In this document: positions 1 to 10,713 of the stretch, one piece after another
How the letters are laid out: every line of letters starts with the position of its first letter
Numbering within the stretch: the first letter of the stretch is position 1
NCBI GenBank assembly: GCA_025917655.1
Contig: CP084611.1
Location: forward strand, 124,001-188,000
Reading direction: 5' to 3'
Length of the DNA: 64,000 nt
DNA from: Chlorella sorokiniana
Taxonomy: Eukaryota; Chlorophyta; Trebouxiophyceae; Chlorellales; Chlorellaceae
Position numbers and translations under genes: made by a program
Notes under the pieces: model-generated
Database searches by the model: none
What the model saw: only the letters and a program-made list of their open reading frames with translations
What the model was told of the DNA's origin: nothing

Positions 1-3000
1 AAACAAGAACAGCCACCAGCATCCCGCCCCCAGCATCCGCCCCCACCCAACGCACCGCCGTCGGCGCCACGCGGCGAGTGGGGCAGGGTGCCGGGCGCCA
101 GCACTTCGGTCCATGGGGCATCATCGTCGTAGGAGGTGCCAAACTCGTCATTTATCAGGTCGATCATGTCCATCTGCAATATCAAGAATCCAATGACAAA
201 CGGTCCGGTGAGGATGCGTCTGATCGAAGGGTGTTGGTGCAAACTGGTGAACGGGCAATGCGATGTTGCAGAGAGGCTGAGAGCGACGCAGAAAGCCCCG
301 GCCCGCATCCCCCGCCCCCTTCCCCCTCCAAAGACAGCCCTCATACAAAGAAAGGCACAGCGCGCAGCACAGCGGGCAGCACAGCGTTCAGCGCGGCGCG
401 CCTTGCGGTCGCAGGCGGGGCACAGCCAGCCCTCGTCCTCGGGCAGCTCCTCGGGGTTGACGGGGGCACCAGGCAGCGCACGTGGTAGGCGCGGTTGCAC
501 ATGCCGTCGCACAGGATGATGTCGTTCTCCTGTTGCGCACGCAAATTGGTGTGTGTCTGTGTCGGTGTGGTGTGGGTGGTTCGGGTGCGAGCGAGGTGCA
601 GGCGGGCAGCCAGGGAGGCGGATGGGCACCCTGCCTCCCAGCAGAGGTGTGCACAGAGATCGCTGCCAGCAACACTCGTGACTGCCCCCCACACCACCCC
701 CATCCCCCAGCCAAACACAGATCACACCACCCCCAGGCACCCACACCCACACGCCCGCGCACCTCGTCGCTCTCGTTGCCGCGGCACTTGGAGCAGAAGA
801 TGTGGTCCAGGTCGAGCTCGCCGTCGGAGTCGAACAGCTCAGAGGGGATGGGCACGTCGCCCTCTGCGCGCAGGAAGAAAGAAAGGACAAGAAAAGTGTG
901 TGTGTGGGGGTGCCCCACAGGCGAGCAGCGTGGGTGTGGGGGGTGTGGGGGGGGAGGCGGCAAAGGGGGGAGGCGGGCGGCGCAAGGTGCAAGTAAAAAG
1001 CTTGTTGGGTGGCGCAAACAGGGAGTGGCGGCGCTGCCGCTCACCCGCTTCGTCGCAGTAGCGCACGCACTCGCGGATGGCCTCGCGGCACTTGGCGATC
1101 TGGGTTGGGTGCATGGGAACGGGATCAATGAACAAGCGGCGGTGAGAGGCGGAGTCCAGATTGGCGGCGGCGGTCGAAGCGGACAACAAACTCGGGCTCG
1201 GGGCCTCTCTCCACCCGCCCAGCCGCCGCTGTCAGACCCCGATCATCACTAAGCCCCACACAAGCACACGCTGCTGTGCCAGGCGCACGCAATGACGGGG
1301 GAAGCAGCCACGGGCACACCGGCGCCCACCGCACTCGATGCCGGTGCCCCCCCCCCATCCCGGTGCTTCTCTCCCATCCCTAACAACCCCCACCCCCACC
1401 CCCACCCCCCCCCCACACCCCACCCCGGCAGCCGGTGCTGCTCCTCCCTCCCGCCGCAGCCCACCTGTTCCTTGGCCCGCCGGATCTCGGCCACCGGCTT
1501 CACCTTTTCTCGGGAGGCGCCCCGCCAGCCGTCGGCGGCGTACGCCTCCACCAGCGCCTGCTCGTGCCTGCGCCGCGGTTTTGGTTGGTTGGTTCGGGGG
1601 AGGCAGTGTGTGTGTGTGTGTGTGTGGTGGGGGAGGCAGTGTGTGTGTGTGTGTGGGGGGGGGGCAGTGTGTGTGTGTGTGTGTGTGGGGGGGGGAGGCA
1701 GTGTGTGTGTATGGGGGGGGGGGGAGGCAGGGAGGCACGTGTGTAGCCGTGTGAGGTGCAGGAGTGAGCCACGCAGTGGTGTCGGTGGTGGGGGTGGGTG
1801 GGGTGGGGTGGGATGCATGCGTGTATGTGTGCATGTGCGTGTGTATAGAGTGTTAGTGGCAGAGGTGGGTGGAGGGTAACGTCACGCCATGTCAGGTCGA
1901 TTCAGGCGAGGTCCGGCAGCGGGGCGGGGCGGCGCGTACCTAAGGCGGGAGAGCTGGGAGCGCAGGCGCGCCAGCTGGCGGTCGTAGTTGTTCCTGCGCC
2001 GGGGAAGGGGCACAGGAAGTGGGTTAACAGCCTTTGCATGAACCGGCCCCTGCAATCCTGATTGTGTGGAGGTGCAGCACAGCACGTGCGGCCGTGGCAA
2101 GCGCCGCAGCGCTGTCCGTGGGACGGTGCAGGGCCCAGCAAGCAGCTTGCAACCGCACATGGGGGTGCAGCCCAGCAAGCCTTGCAGCGCTGCTGTTCAG
2201 CTGTGAAGGGGGCATGCAGGCAAGCAGCCTGCAACCGAGGCAGGCGCTGCAAAAGCCAGGCACGCACCGGCTCTCCTGGATCTCCTCCCGCCGCTTGCGC
2301 CGCTTCTCAGCGGCGGCGCGCTTGGCGGCGGCCGCCGCCTTGCGCGCCGCCTCCGCCGCCTTCTTCGCCTCCTCGGCGCTCTGCGGCACCGGCTGCTGCT
2401 GCTGCTGCTGCTGCTGCTGCGGGGGAAGCGGCGGCTTGCCCCCTTGTTGGGCTTGCGCGGCCGCTTGCGCCCAGGTGGCGACTGCTGCTCGCTGCGCCGC
2501 CGCTTCTTGCCGTCATCGCCGCCGCCGCCGCCGCCGCTGCCACCAGAGCCGCCCTTGCGACCGCCGCCGCCAGCGCCGCCACCGGCGCTGGCTCCTGCCC
2601 CGGAGCCGCCGCCATTGTGCCCCTTGCTGCCGCCGCCGTCGGGCTTGCCGCTGTTGCCGTTCTTGCCGCCGACGCCGCCGCCCTGGCGGGAGGGGGCCGC
2701 GAGCGCGGCCGCTGGAAGCACCAGGGCGCCGCCGCCCGGCCCGTCATCCTTGGGGCCTGCGCCGCCGCTGCCGCCGGCGCCAGAGCCGCTGCCTGGGACG
2801 CCCGGTGCCGGCGCCTCGCTGGCATCTCCAGCATCACCCCCACACCCCCGTCTGGGTTGCTGTCGCCGCCTCCAGGGGGGCAGCAGGGGCGGCCGGGAGA
2901 GGGGCAGGGCCCGCAGCCTGCTGCGGTGCAGCCTGCAACCGCTTGGCTGCAGCTGAGCCCTCGCCATCCTCGCTCCCGCCAGCCTCCTCCCGCCCCGCTT

Positions 3001-6000
3001 GCGGCTGCCAGCTTGCGGCTCATCGGCCGGCGGCCGCGCCGCATCAGCCACAGCGGCCACACCAGCGCCTGCCTGCTGTGGGGGGCTTGCCCGGTCGCCA
3101 GCGGCTGCTGCAGCGGCGCTTCCACGTCAGCGACAGCTGGCACCTCAGGGCCCGCCGGAGCGGCGGCCGGCGCTGCGGCCGGAGCGGCGGCAGGGGCGGC
3201 GGAGGCCTCGTCTTTCGCTGCAACAGCCTGCTGCGGCTGCTGCTGCTGGGGGACGGCCACAGCAGCGGAGCCTGGCCCGCAGCCGGGCCCTCCGGCCCGG
3301 CGAGCGCCGCCGCCACCGCCGCCGCATCGCGCTCCCCGCCGCCTCGCCCTCACCGCCCTCCTCCTCCTCCTCCTCGCCGCTTGAGGCGCCCCCTGCGCTG
3401 CCGCCGCTGCCGTCGCCGCCGGCAGCCGGGCTGCCGTCGCCCTCAGACGGCGGCAGCGGCAGAGGCTTGACCTGCAGCCGAGACGGGTGGCGGCGGTGTG
3501 ATGGTGGTGGGGAATTTCGATTGTATCGCAGGGGCGGGCCAGCACAGACGCTTGGCTTGCCAGGTTCGTCCCCACGCAACCTTCAGCCCGCAAAAGCAAG
3601 GGTGTACCGCAGTGCCAGCAGTACCAGCCTAGCTGGCACACAGCACAGCGTACTTGGTCGGGTGATCAACAGAGCACACATGGTCAGCAACACCCAGAAC
3701 GGCTTTGCCCCCAAAAGACACTTTCCCCTAGCTACTCTCCCTTGGCTTCACTTCCCCCAGCCTCACTTCCCTTCAGCTTCCCCCAGCTTCCGCACCTGCG
3801 TCGCATCCATGCCCAGCTCCCGCGCCTCGCTGGCCAGCCGCTGCTCCCGCCGCTCCAGGTCCGCCAGCTGGCGCTGCAGCTCCGCCAGCCGCGCCTCCTC
3901 CTCGTGCTTCTGCTGGGGGGAGGAGATGTGGGTGGTCGCATGTAAAACGCATGTGTAAACAAGAGGGTGTGTGTGTGTGTGTGGTGGTGTGTGGTGGTGG
4001 TTGGTGGGGAAAGGAGAGGGGGAAGGGGGGGGCACGCTCCGGACCTCCGAACCCCTAACCCCCCGTCATACACAACAGGACATTGATCATAGTTGCCCCA
4101 CCTGCTGCTTGATGGCCAGGCAGCCCTTCTTGAGCCCCGGGTTGAGGCAGGTGCGGCAGTGCCCGCACTTCTTGCGCTGACCGGGGGCGTGCCGCCCAGG
4201 AAGGCGGCAGCGGCAGCCGCCGCCGCAGCCTGAGCCTCGGGGCTGAGCGCTGCAAAGGCCTCGCGCGCCGCCATGGCGGCGGCGGCGGCGGCGCTGGCGG
4301 CGCCGTCGGTAGCGGAACCGCCCTCGCCGCCCCCGCTTCTGCGCTGGGCGACGGCAGCGCGGTCGCGGGGAGGGGCGGCAGCGGCAGGGCCGGCAGCCCC
4401 GGCAGGGCAAAGCTCAGGCCAGGCAGCAGCGGCGGCAGCGGTGCCGCCGCGGCGGCGCCGCCCGCCACCGCCCCGCGCCGCCGCCGCCGGCGCAGGGCTC
4501 GCCCCAGCGCCTTCGCCCGCCTGCTGCGCCTGCGCTGCGGCGATCGCCGCTGCATATGCCTGCATGTAGGCGGCCGCTTGCGCCTGGGACTGGGGAGTGC
4601 CGCCGTGGCCGGTGCGGGAGGCGCGTGCCGCCGCCTTGGAAGGATAGTACTCCTCATCCGAATCGGCCTCGCCGGGCAGCCGCCGCCGCGCGGGCTTGTG
4701 CCGCCGCGGCCGCCCCCGCCTCCCCGCCGTCGCCCTCTTCGGCGCCGCTGCCCTCCTCGCCGGCGCGGGCGTGGGCAGCGGCAGCGGCGGCAGGCCGGGC
4801 GGCAGCGGCGGCAGCGGCAGCGGCAGCGGCGGCAGGCCGGCAAAGCCCAGCCCGCCGCCCGCCGCCGCGCCGCCGCAAACATGGCGGCGATCTCGGGCGG
4901 GACGGCGCCCAGCCCGCCGCTGCCGCGCTTGCCGCCGCGCCGCGCGGCGCGGAGGCTTTGGGGGCGCTGCGGGGCGAAGCCCAGCGCTTCAGCCACCTTC
5001 ACCATGCTCTTGAAGCGCTTGCCGTTGGGAGAGTAGTAGTAAGCATCGATGCCGCCTGCAGAAGGCAGGGCAGCGTGTGGGTGAACCAGCAGGAAGCAGA
5101 CGTGCACTGTAAACTGCGGGCCGGGCGCCTAACCGCCTGCCACGTGGGCACGGCGCCAAGCAGGGCGGCGCGAGGACAGGGACGGGGCTCTTGTGCGGCA
5201 TGTTCTGCGAGAAGAGCAGGCGCAGCGCAGCGCACCCGCCGAGGCGCCGTTCTGGCGGATGGCGGCCTTGACGGACCAGCCGTAGGGCAGAGCCTGGCCC
5301 ATGTCGCTGCAGGAAGGGGAGCCACATAAAGTAGTTCACAGGTAGACTGGGGCAAGTTGCAGGCCGGGCAGCTTAGATCTGGGGTGGGTGTGGCGAAGGA
5401 GCAGCCGGACGAGGGTGGGGTGAGATGAAGCGGCGCCGCCGGGCTTAGGGCAGGAGAACGGTTGACGGCAAGCCGGGGCCGGAAGGGCGACAGCTGGGAG
5501 CGCGGGGTGGAGGAGAGGCTCCGCCGCCGCCGTCCGCTATGCAACCGCTGCGAGGCGCCCATGCATGCTGCGCTGTCTGCACCGCTCTGCCCTGTACTGC
5601 CCCATTCACGCAGTCCCTGTTCCGCAACCACTCAACGCCCGTACCGCCCCCACTCACGCGATGTACTTCACCAGGCGGTCCATCAGCGCCCGCTCCGCCT
5701 CCTCCACCGTCTTGCCGCGCAGGGACTGGGGGGGGGGGGCGGGGGCAAGAAGGGTTGGATTAAAAGGAAGGGAAGAAAGCTAGGGGGAGGAGGGGCGGGT
5801 GGGTGAATGCGAGCATGTTGGTGCGTCGGGGTGGGCGGAAATGGGGGCGTCGGCCCGGCAGTCGCAACCGCAGGGGAGGAAGCGCTGCGATCACGGCACT
5901 GACTGCCCCCTCCAAGGGCAGGCTGGGCACGACTGTGGGAGGCGCTGGGAAGGGCCCCGTCGGACGGCGCTGCCAGCAGCACTAGCCGCTATGGGGGAGC

Positions 6001-9000
6001 TGAAAGCCAGCAAAGGGGAGCATTGATGGGGGTAGGAAGAAACGAGCTGCGGCCTCACCCCAGTGGTGGGCTTGGGCAGCTTGGAGCCACTGCCGGTGCC
6101 AGGCGCCGCCGCCGCCGCCGCCGCCGCGGCGCCGCCCTCGGGCGTGCCGCCCGCCTCGCCCGCCGCCGCCGGCAGCACGCCAAAGGCATGCATGATTGCG
6201 GGTGGGGGCCGCCGGCGTGGACCACGCCCGGCCGGTCTGCCAGGCGGGGCCTGTCGCCAGGCTGGCGCGGCTGGCTGGTGGCGCGGGGGGCGGCTGCCGG
6301 GCGGTACTCATCGTCATCGGAGCCCTCCCCTGCCGCCTCAGACCCCTCATCTTCGTCGTTCTGCCCCGCCGCAGCGGCGCCGCCGTCCGCAGAAGCCGCC
6401 CCCGCCGGGCTGCTGCCCGCCCCATCCACGTCCATACCTTCCGCCGCTTGCTCAGCCGCCTCCTCGTTGGCTCCAACCGCCGCCGCAGCAGCCGGCGAGC
6501 GCTCCCCGGGACGCGCCGCCGCCGCCGCCAGGGGTGCGGGCGTTGCTGTGCGGCTGCGCTCGCCGCCTTGCCCTTGCCCTTGGCCTTGGGCGGCTTGCCG
6601 AGCATCGCCAGAAGGAGGTTGGCGTTGGCGTCGGTGAGGCCTGTCGGGGGGGTGAAGCATTGTCGGCACACGTGGTGTTTCGGGGGCATCCATCGGCGGC
6701 ACCAGGCCCCAGCTGCCGGCGCTGCTTTGGGCGTTGGCCTAGGGGTCTCAAAGACAGCCTGAGCAGGGCAAGCAGGCCTGCAGGCAGCCTATGCAGCGCT
6801 CTTGTCTGCCTCCCTCCCTCCTCAACGGCAACCCCACCCCAGCAGCCGCACACACCTGAGGGGCTGGGAGGCTGCTCAGGCTCCTCCTCCTCCCCCTCCG
6901 CCCTTGCCGCCGTCGCCGCCGCCCGCCTTGCCCTCCTTGCCGCCGCGGCCGGCGCCGCGGCCCGCCGCCTTGCCACGGCCGCCGCCTCGCCGCCACGGCC
7001 ACGCCAGCGGCTGCGGCCCCGGCCGCGGCCCCGGCCGCGGCCCCGGCCTTCGCCCTCAGCCCCGTCCTCTCCCCGTCCTCGCCGCCGCTGGCGTCGCCGC
7101 TGGGGCGCGAGGCACCCGCGCCGCCGCCTTCACCGCCGCGCTCACAAACTCCTCGTCGCTGCTGTCGTCCGCCTCCTCCTCTGCATCCGCCGCCGCCGCC
7201 TCCGCCGCCGCCCGCGCCGCGTCGCCCGCCGACAGCAGCGCCGCCGCGCACGCGCCGCACAGCGAGCTGTGCCGCCGCACCACCCGCAGCACCGCCCTCA
7301 TTATCACTTCCCCAGCCTCCTGGCCGTCCAGCTGTTCTTTGTTGTCCAGCTGGCCGTCGCCGCCACGGCCCCCGCCACGGCCCTTCTCCCTGGCACTCTT
7401 TCCGTCCGCCGCCGCCGCTGCCGGCGCCGCCGCCGCCGCCGGCTGCAGCGTCAGCGTCACGGCGTCGTGCTGCAGACCGCAGCCGCCGCCCTCACAAGCC
7501 TTGCACGGCACGGGCGGCAGCAGCAAGCCCTCCTCCACCGCAGCAGACACCGCCGCTTCCGCGTCCGCCAGCTGGCGGGCCCGCCGCTCCGCCAGCTCAG
7601 CGTCGGCCAGCCGCACGTAGCGCGCGGCGGCGGCGTTGTCGCCGCGCAGCCTGCGGGGCGGCGGGGCGGTACAGGAGGGCGGTACAACAAGGACGTGTTA
7701 GAGTCAAGGGGGAGGCAGGCTGAGGTGTTCTGGCTATGCGCTGGCCAACGTTGCGTGGGGGCCTCACGCGGCCAGCCCTCCACCCGCAGACACGCAGCAG
7801 CGAGGGAAATGCAGCCTGCCCCCCAGCATGTGCGTTCACGCGCCGCCAACGCCTCCCAACCCGTCACACGCGCCGCCACCCCCGAGCCACCCACCGCAGC
7901 AGCTCGGGCGCTGCTGCGACAGCAGGTTGAGGGCCATGATGACGGCCGGCTCCCTCACATTCTTGCTCAGCAGGCAGAGCCAGCCGTCGTAGCTGCATGC
8001 GTGTGTGGGGGAGCGAGCGGGGGCGGGGCGGCGGCGGGGCTTGGTATGCAGCAAAGGCAGCAGGGAGGGTGGCGGCGGGGGCGCGCTGCAGAGCCACAAG
8101 CATCAGAATGAAGGGGGTGCATGTGTCTGACACCAAGCAGCCCAGCGGCGGGGTACTCTCGCGGGCGCATGCCACACGCAGAGCAAAGGAGGGAGGCAGG
8201 GGGACAGCTCACGTCTCCTGCGCGTCGCCGGCGCCGGCCATGGCCAGCAGCAGCTCCGCCAGGTCGCCCATCACAAAAGTGCCCTCGGGGTCTGCAGAAG
8301 AAAGAAGAGGAGCATGGGGGTGGAAAGTGAGGAGGCTTGCTTGGAAAAGGGGCACGACAAGCAAGAGGAGCGTGGGGATGGAAAGTGAGGAGGCTTGCTT
8401 GGAAAAGGGGCACGACAAGCAAGAGGAGCGTGGGGGTGGAAAGTGAGGAGGCTTGCTTGGAAAAGGGGCACGACAAGCAAGAGGAGCATGGGGATGGAAA
8501 GTGAGGAGGCTTGCTTGGAAAAGGGGCACGACAAGCAAGAGGAGCATGGGGGTGGAAAGTTGGGAGGCTTGCTTGGAAAAGGGGCACGACAAGCAAGAGG
8601 AGCATGGGGGTGGAAAGTGAGGAGGCTTGCTTTGGTGAAAAGGGGCACGACACAGGCGGCCTCAGGGCCAGTGCGGGAGGGTGTGGGTGAGGGGACGGAA
8701 TGGGTGGGTGGAGGGCCGGGGGAGGGGGTGCATACCGCCTGACATACAATTCCTTACTCACGCCGCCCCCAGCAGCAGCTCACCTTTGTCCTCGGCGGGG
8801 TCGTCCTGCCATTTCTCAGAAGGGGTCCACGTGTTCCAGCCGCGCGGCCGCCGCACCTTGGGCGCAGGCGGGGGCTTGGGCTCGCGCGCTGCCTTCTCCC
8901 CGCCTGCAGGAAGAAGAAAAGAAAGCGTTGACGCTAGAGATCAGTGCATGAAAGAGCCGGCCGGTGGGGAGGGCTGGGCGCACGGGGCAACCCACCATCC

Positions 9001-9904
9001 ACCCGCCCCCAGCGCAGCAACACACCACCCGACGTTCAAGCCCCACACACAGCCTCGCTTGCTCCTGCATGTGAGCCCCACGTGCCCCTCAATGTACAGG
9101 CGCTCCCGCCCCACCCCTCCCTCAGCCTCGCCACGTCAGCATGGCCCACCTGGCGCAGCGCCCTCCTTTGGCGGCCGCGGCTGTTTGGGCGGCCGCGGGC
9201 GGTCGGGATCAGCGGGCGCCGCGGCGCGCGCGGCTTGGGCGCCACCCCGGGATCCAGCCCGAGGCCCCGCGCCACCGCCACCTTGCTGCGGAACGTCTCA
9301 CCGTGCGGCGCGATGAACCAGCTGCAAGGGAAGGGCAGGGACGGGGGCAGGGAGGAGCCTCGCGCTTGGAAGGGAGCTGCGGGGAGAAGGTTGAAGGCTC
9401 CCGACCGGGCAGCAGGTGGCGGGCTGACAGCTCACGGCTCCAGCCGCCCACGCCTGGCGCTTGTGCGACGCTGCACCCTTGTAGCAAGCAGAGGGATGGG
9501 GCCGAAATCCACAGCGGCCGCGCAGCTCTAGACTGGCGGCTCACGTGTCGAGAGAGCCTGCTCGTGAGCCATAGTCGCGGATGCTTGCGCGGCATCGCCA
9601 CGCGCCGTCCATCCGCCCCCAGGCTTTCCACATACTGCCGCAGCTTCGCCAGCTGCTCAGACTCGATGGATTGCTGCAAAGAGGGGAGCGCAGGGAGCGG
9701 GCAGGCGGCACTGGCGCGCGATCAGGGGCATGGTGGCGCGGCGGCGAGCGCGGCCGGCCCCGTTCTGCCCCGAGGCGACATCTTCTCAGCCCTATGTCGC
9801 TGCTGCGGCCGGTGTGAGCGCTTGAATATCGCTGAGCTGCTACCGGGAGGCGGGGCCAGCCGTGATGGCAGCAAAAAGGCCAGGCAACCCACCACCGTCG
9901 CCAT
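1..9904 (-). CDS. Multidomain chromatin reader: MBD-like, half-CXXC and PHD finger protein (partial)
   Basis: Large nuclear protein likely to read DNA methylation and histone marks. Exons in transcript order: 9673-9545, 9321-9150, 8903-8784, 8291-8213, 7992-7891, 7650-6856, 6640-6059, 5725-5658, 5306-5236, 5055-4102, 3909-3797, 3471-2268, 1993-1940, 1567-1465, 1099-1045, 863-763, 529-about 386, 173-56, then off the edge. Visible modules: an MBD-like piece (WFIAPHGETFRSKVAVARGL); acidic and Ala/Gly-rich linkers; a fuller MBD across two exons (ALPYGWSVKAAIRQNG, then YYYSPNGKRFKSMVKVAEAL); a half CXXC finger (KKCGHCRTCLNPGLKKGC); a coiled coil; an AT-hook-like RKRPRKP; polyQ; a helical region (EALVEAYAADGWRG type) and an extended PHD finger (DHIFCSKC, NDIILCDGMCNRAYHVRC) as in plant PHD-homeodomain proteins (PRHA/HAT3.1). 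Any homeodomain would lie off the edge. The start, ATGGCGACG near 9904, is a guess. A single gene is favoured because no UTR-like break is seen; two adjacent genes remain possible. Several frame breaks sit at G/C runs. Confidence 0.6.
1597..1735. repeat. Compound GT/G-run repeat in intron
   Basis: Four imperfect copies of a unit made of GGAGGCAG followed by (TG)n and a poly-G run. It lies in the intron of the chromatin-reader gene between the exons at 1567-1465 and 1993-1940. On the gene's own strand it reads as a CA/C-rich tract. Confidence 0.85.
8312..8657. repeat. 58-bp minisatellite, six copies, intronic
   Basis: Six tandem copies of a 58-bp unit. The shared core TGGAAAGTGA starts at 8321, 8379, 8437 and 8495, with slightly varied copies at 8553 and 8611. 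The array lies in the chromatin-reader intron between the exons at 8903-8784 and 8291-8213. A 58-bp period is not a multiple of three, so the open frames across it are by-products. Copies differ at only a few positions, which suggests recent expansion or homogenisation. Confidence 0.92.
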
Positions 9905-10713
9905 GATTGTAGGCGCAGCTCCTCCTTTGAGCTCCCGCGCGTGCAGCGTCGCGCACGCGACGCCTACCGGTCGCAAGGACCGATCGAAAGCTACAAAGGC
10001 GGGTAAAGGGGAGGGGGTAGAGTGAGGGTGCGGCGGCGGCGACCGCGCGTCGCTGTTGGGATGGCTGGCCCTCCCAGGCTCTTGCACGCCCCCTGGAAGT
10101 CTGCGCGCCGCGCCACGCCACCGGCGCCGCAGCTTCGTTAGCTTCAAGCGGCAGCAGGGCGCGGGGAAGACCAGGGGGCAGCCAAGCACCGCCCCCGCCG
10201 CCGCCAGAGCCAGCACCCCTGGCTGCCGAGGGGTTCGCCGGCCGCCCCGCTCACTTCTAAGGATTCCAGCAGTCTAGTACGATCGCTGCGAGTCCCTCCC
10301 GGACGCAGAGAGCTTCGTTTGCAGAGCCCGCCCTTTACTGCTGCCACAGGTGCCGTGGAGTGGCCAAGGCAGGTTCAAATCGCATCTGAACGGCGTGGGA
10401 ACATCGGCTGCTAAGGTAAGAATGCGCGGCGGCTCCCCGCTTCAGGGGGAGGGCACCTGGCTCGCTGCTGGCCAACAGTGGAAGGCCATGGGCTCTTTCT
10501 GGCGCCTCTCCTGCTTGCCGCTGCGCACACGACGATGAATCATGGTCACGTCGCGGAGAGGAGCTTACAACAGGAGCATGGGCCCGGATGGAGGGGTTTG
10601 CGGCGAAGGCGGGCGGGACCCAAGCGCCGCCGCCGCCGCCGCCGCACTCTGCCAGGGAAGCAGCCGGCCGAACGAGACCAAGGGACACAATTGCAGATTG
10701 CTTTCCGAGAAGC
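9905..10713. other. Intergenic region, chromatin reader 5' side to transporter 3' side
   Basis: No convincing gene. It should hold the promoter and 5' UTR of the minus-strand chromatin reader and the 3' UTR of the upstream minus-strand transporter. A minus-strand TGTAA lies at 10565-10569. Short open frames here have no recognisable domain. Confidence 0.5.
10565..10569 (-). terminator. TGTAA polyadenylation signal (transporter gene)
   Basis: TGTAA on the minus strand about 145 bases after the transporter stop codon. TGTAA is the usual green algal poly(A) signal; assignment to this gene is inference. Confidence 0.45.

Noticed and set aside
2034-3470. Plus-strand open frame of 478 codons, and an overlapping one of 440 codons
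   Set aside because: Antisense to the Gly/Ala/Ser-rich exon of the chromatin reader. Extreme GC makes stops rare in every frame; the translations have no domain.
6063-8111. Plus-strand open frame of 682 codons
   Set aside because: Spans exons and introns of the minus-strand chromatin reader; composition is Arg/Pro/His-rich antisense of Ala/Gly codons, with no domain.
8312-8657. CRISPR-like or coding interpretation of the 58-bp repeat
   Set aside because: Units abut without unique spacers, and the 58-bp period breaks any reading frame; it is a minisatellite in a eukaryotic intron.
10360-10400. Possible tRNA T-arm (GGTTCAAATC)
   Set aside because: The flanking bases do not pair as a T-stem and no cloverleaf with an acceptor stem can be drawn.
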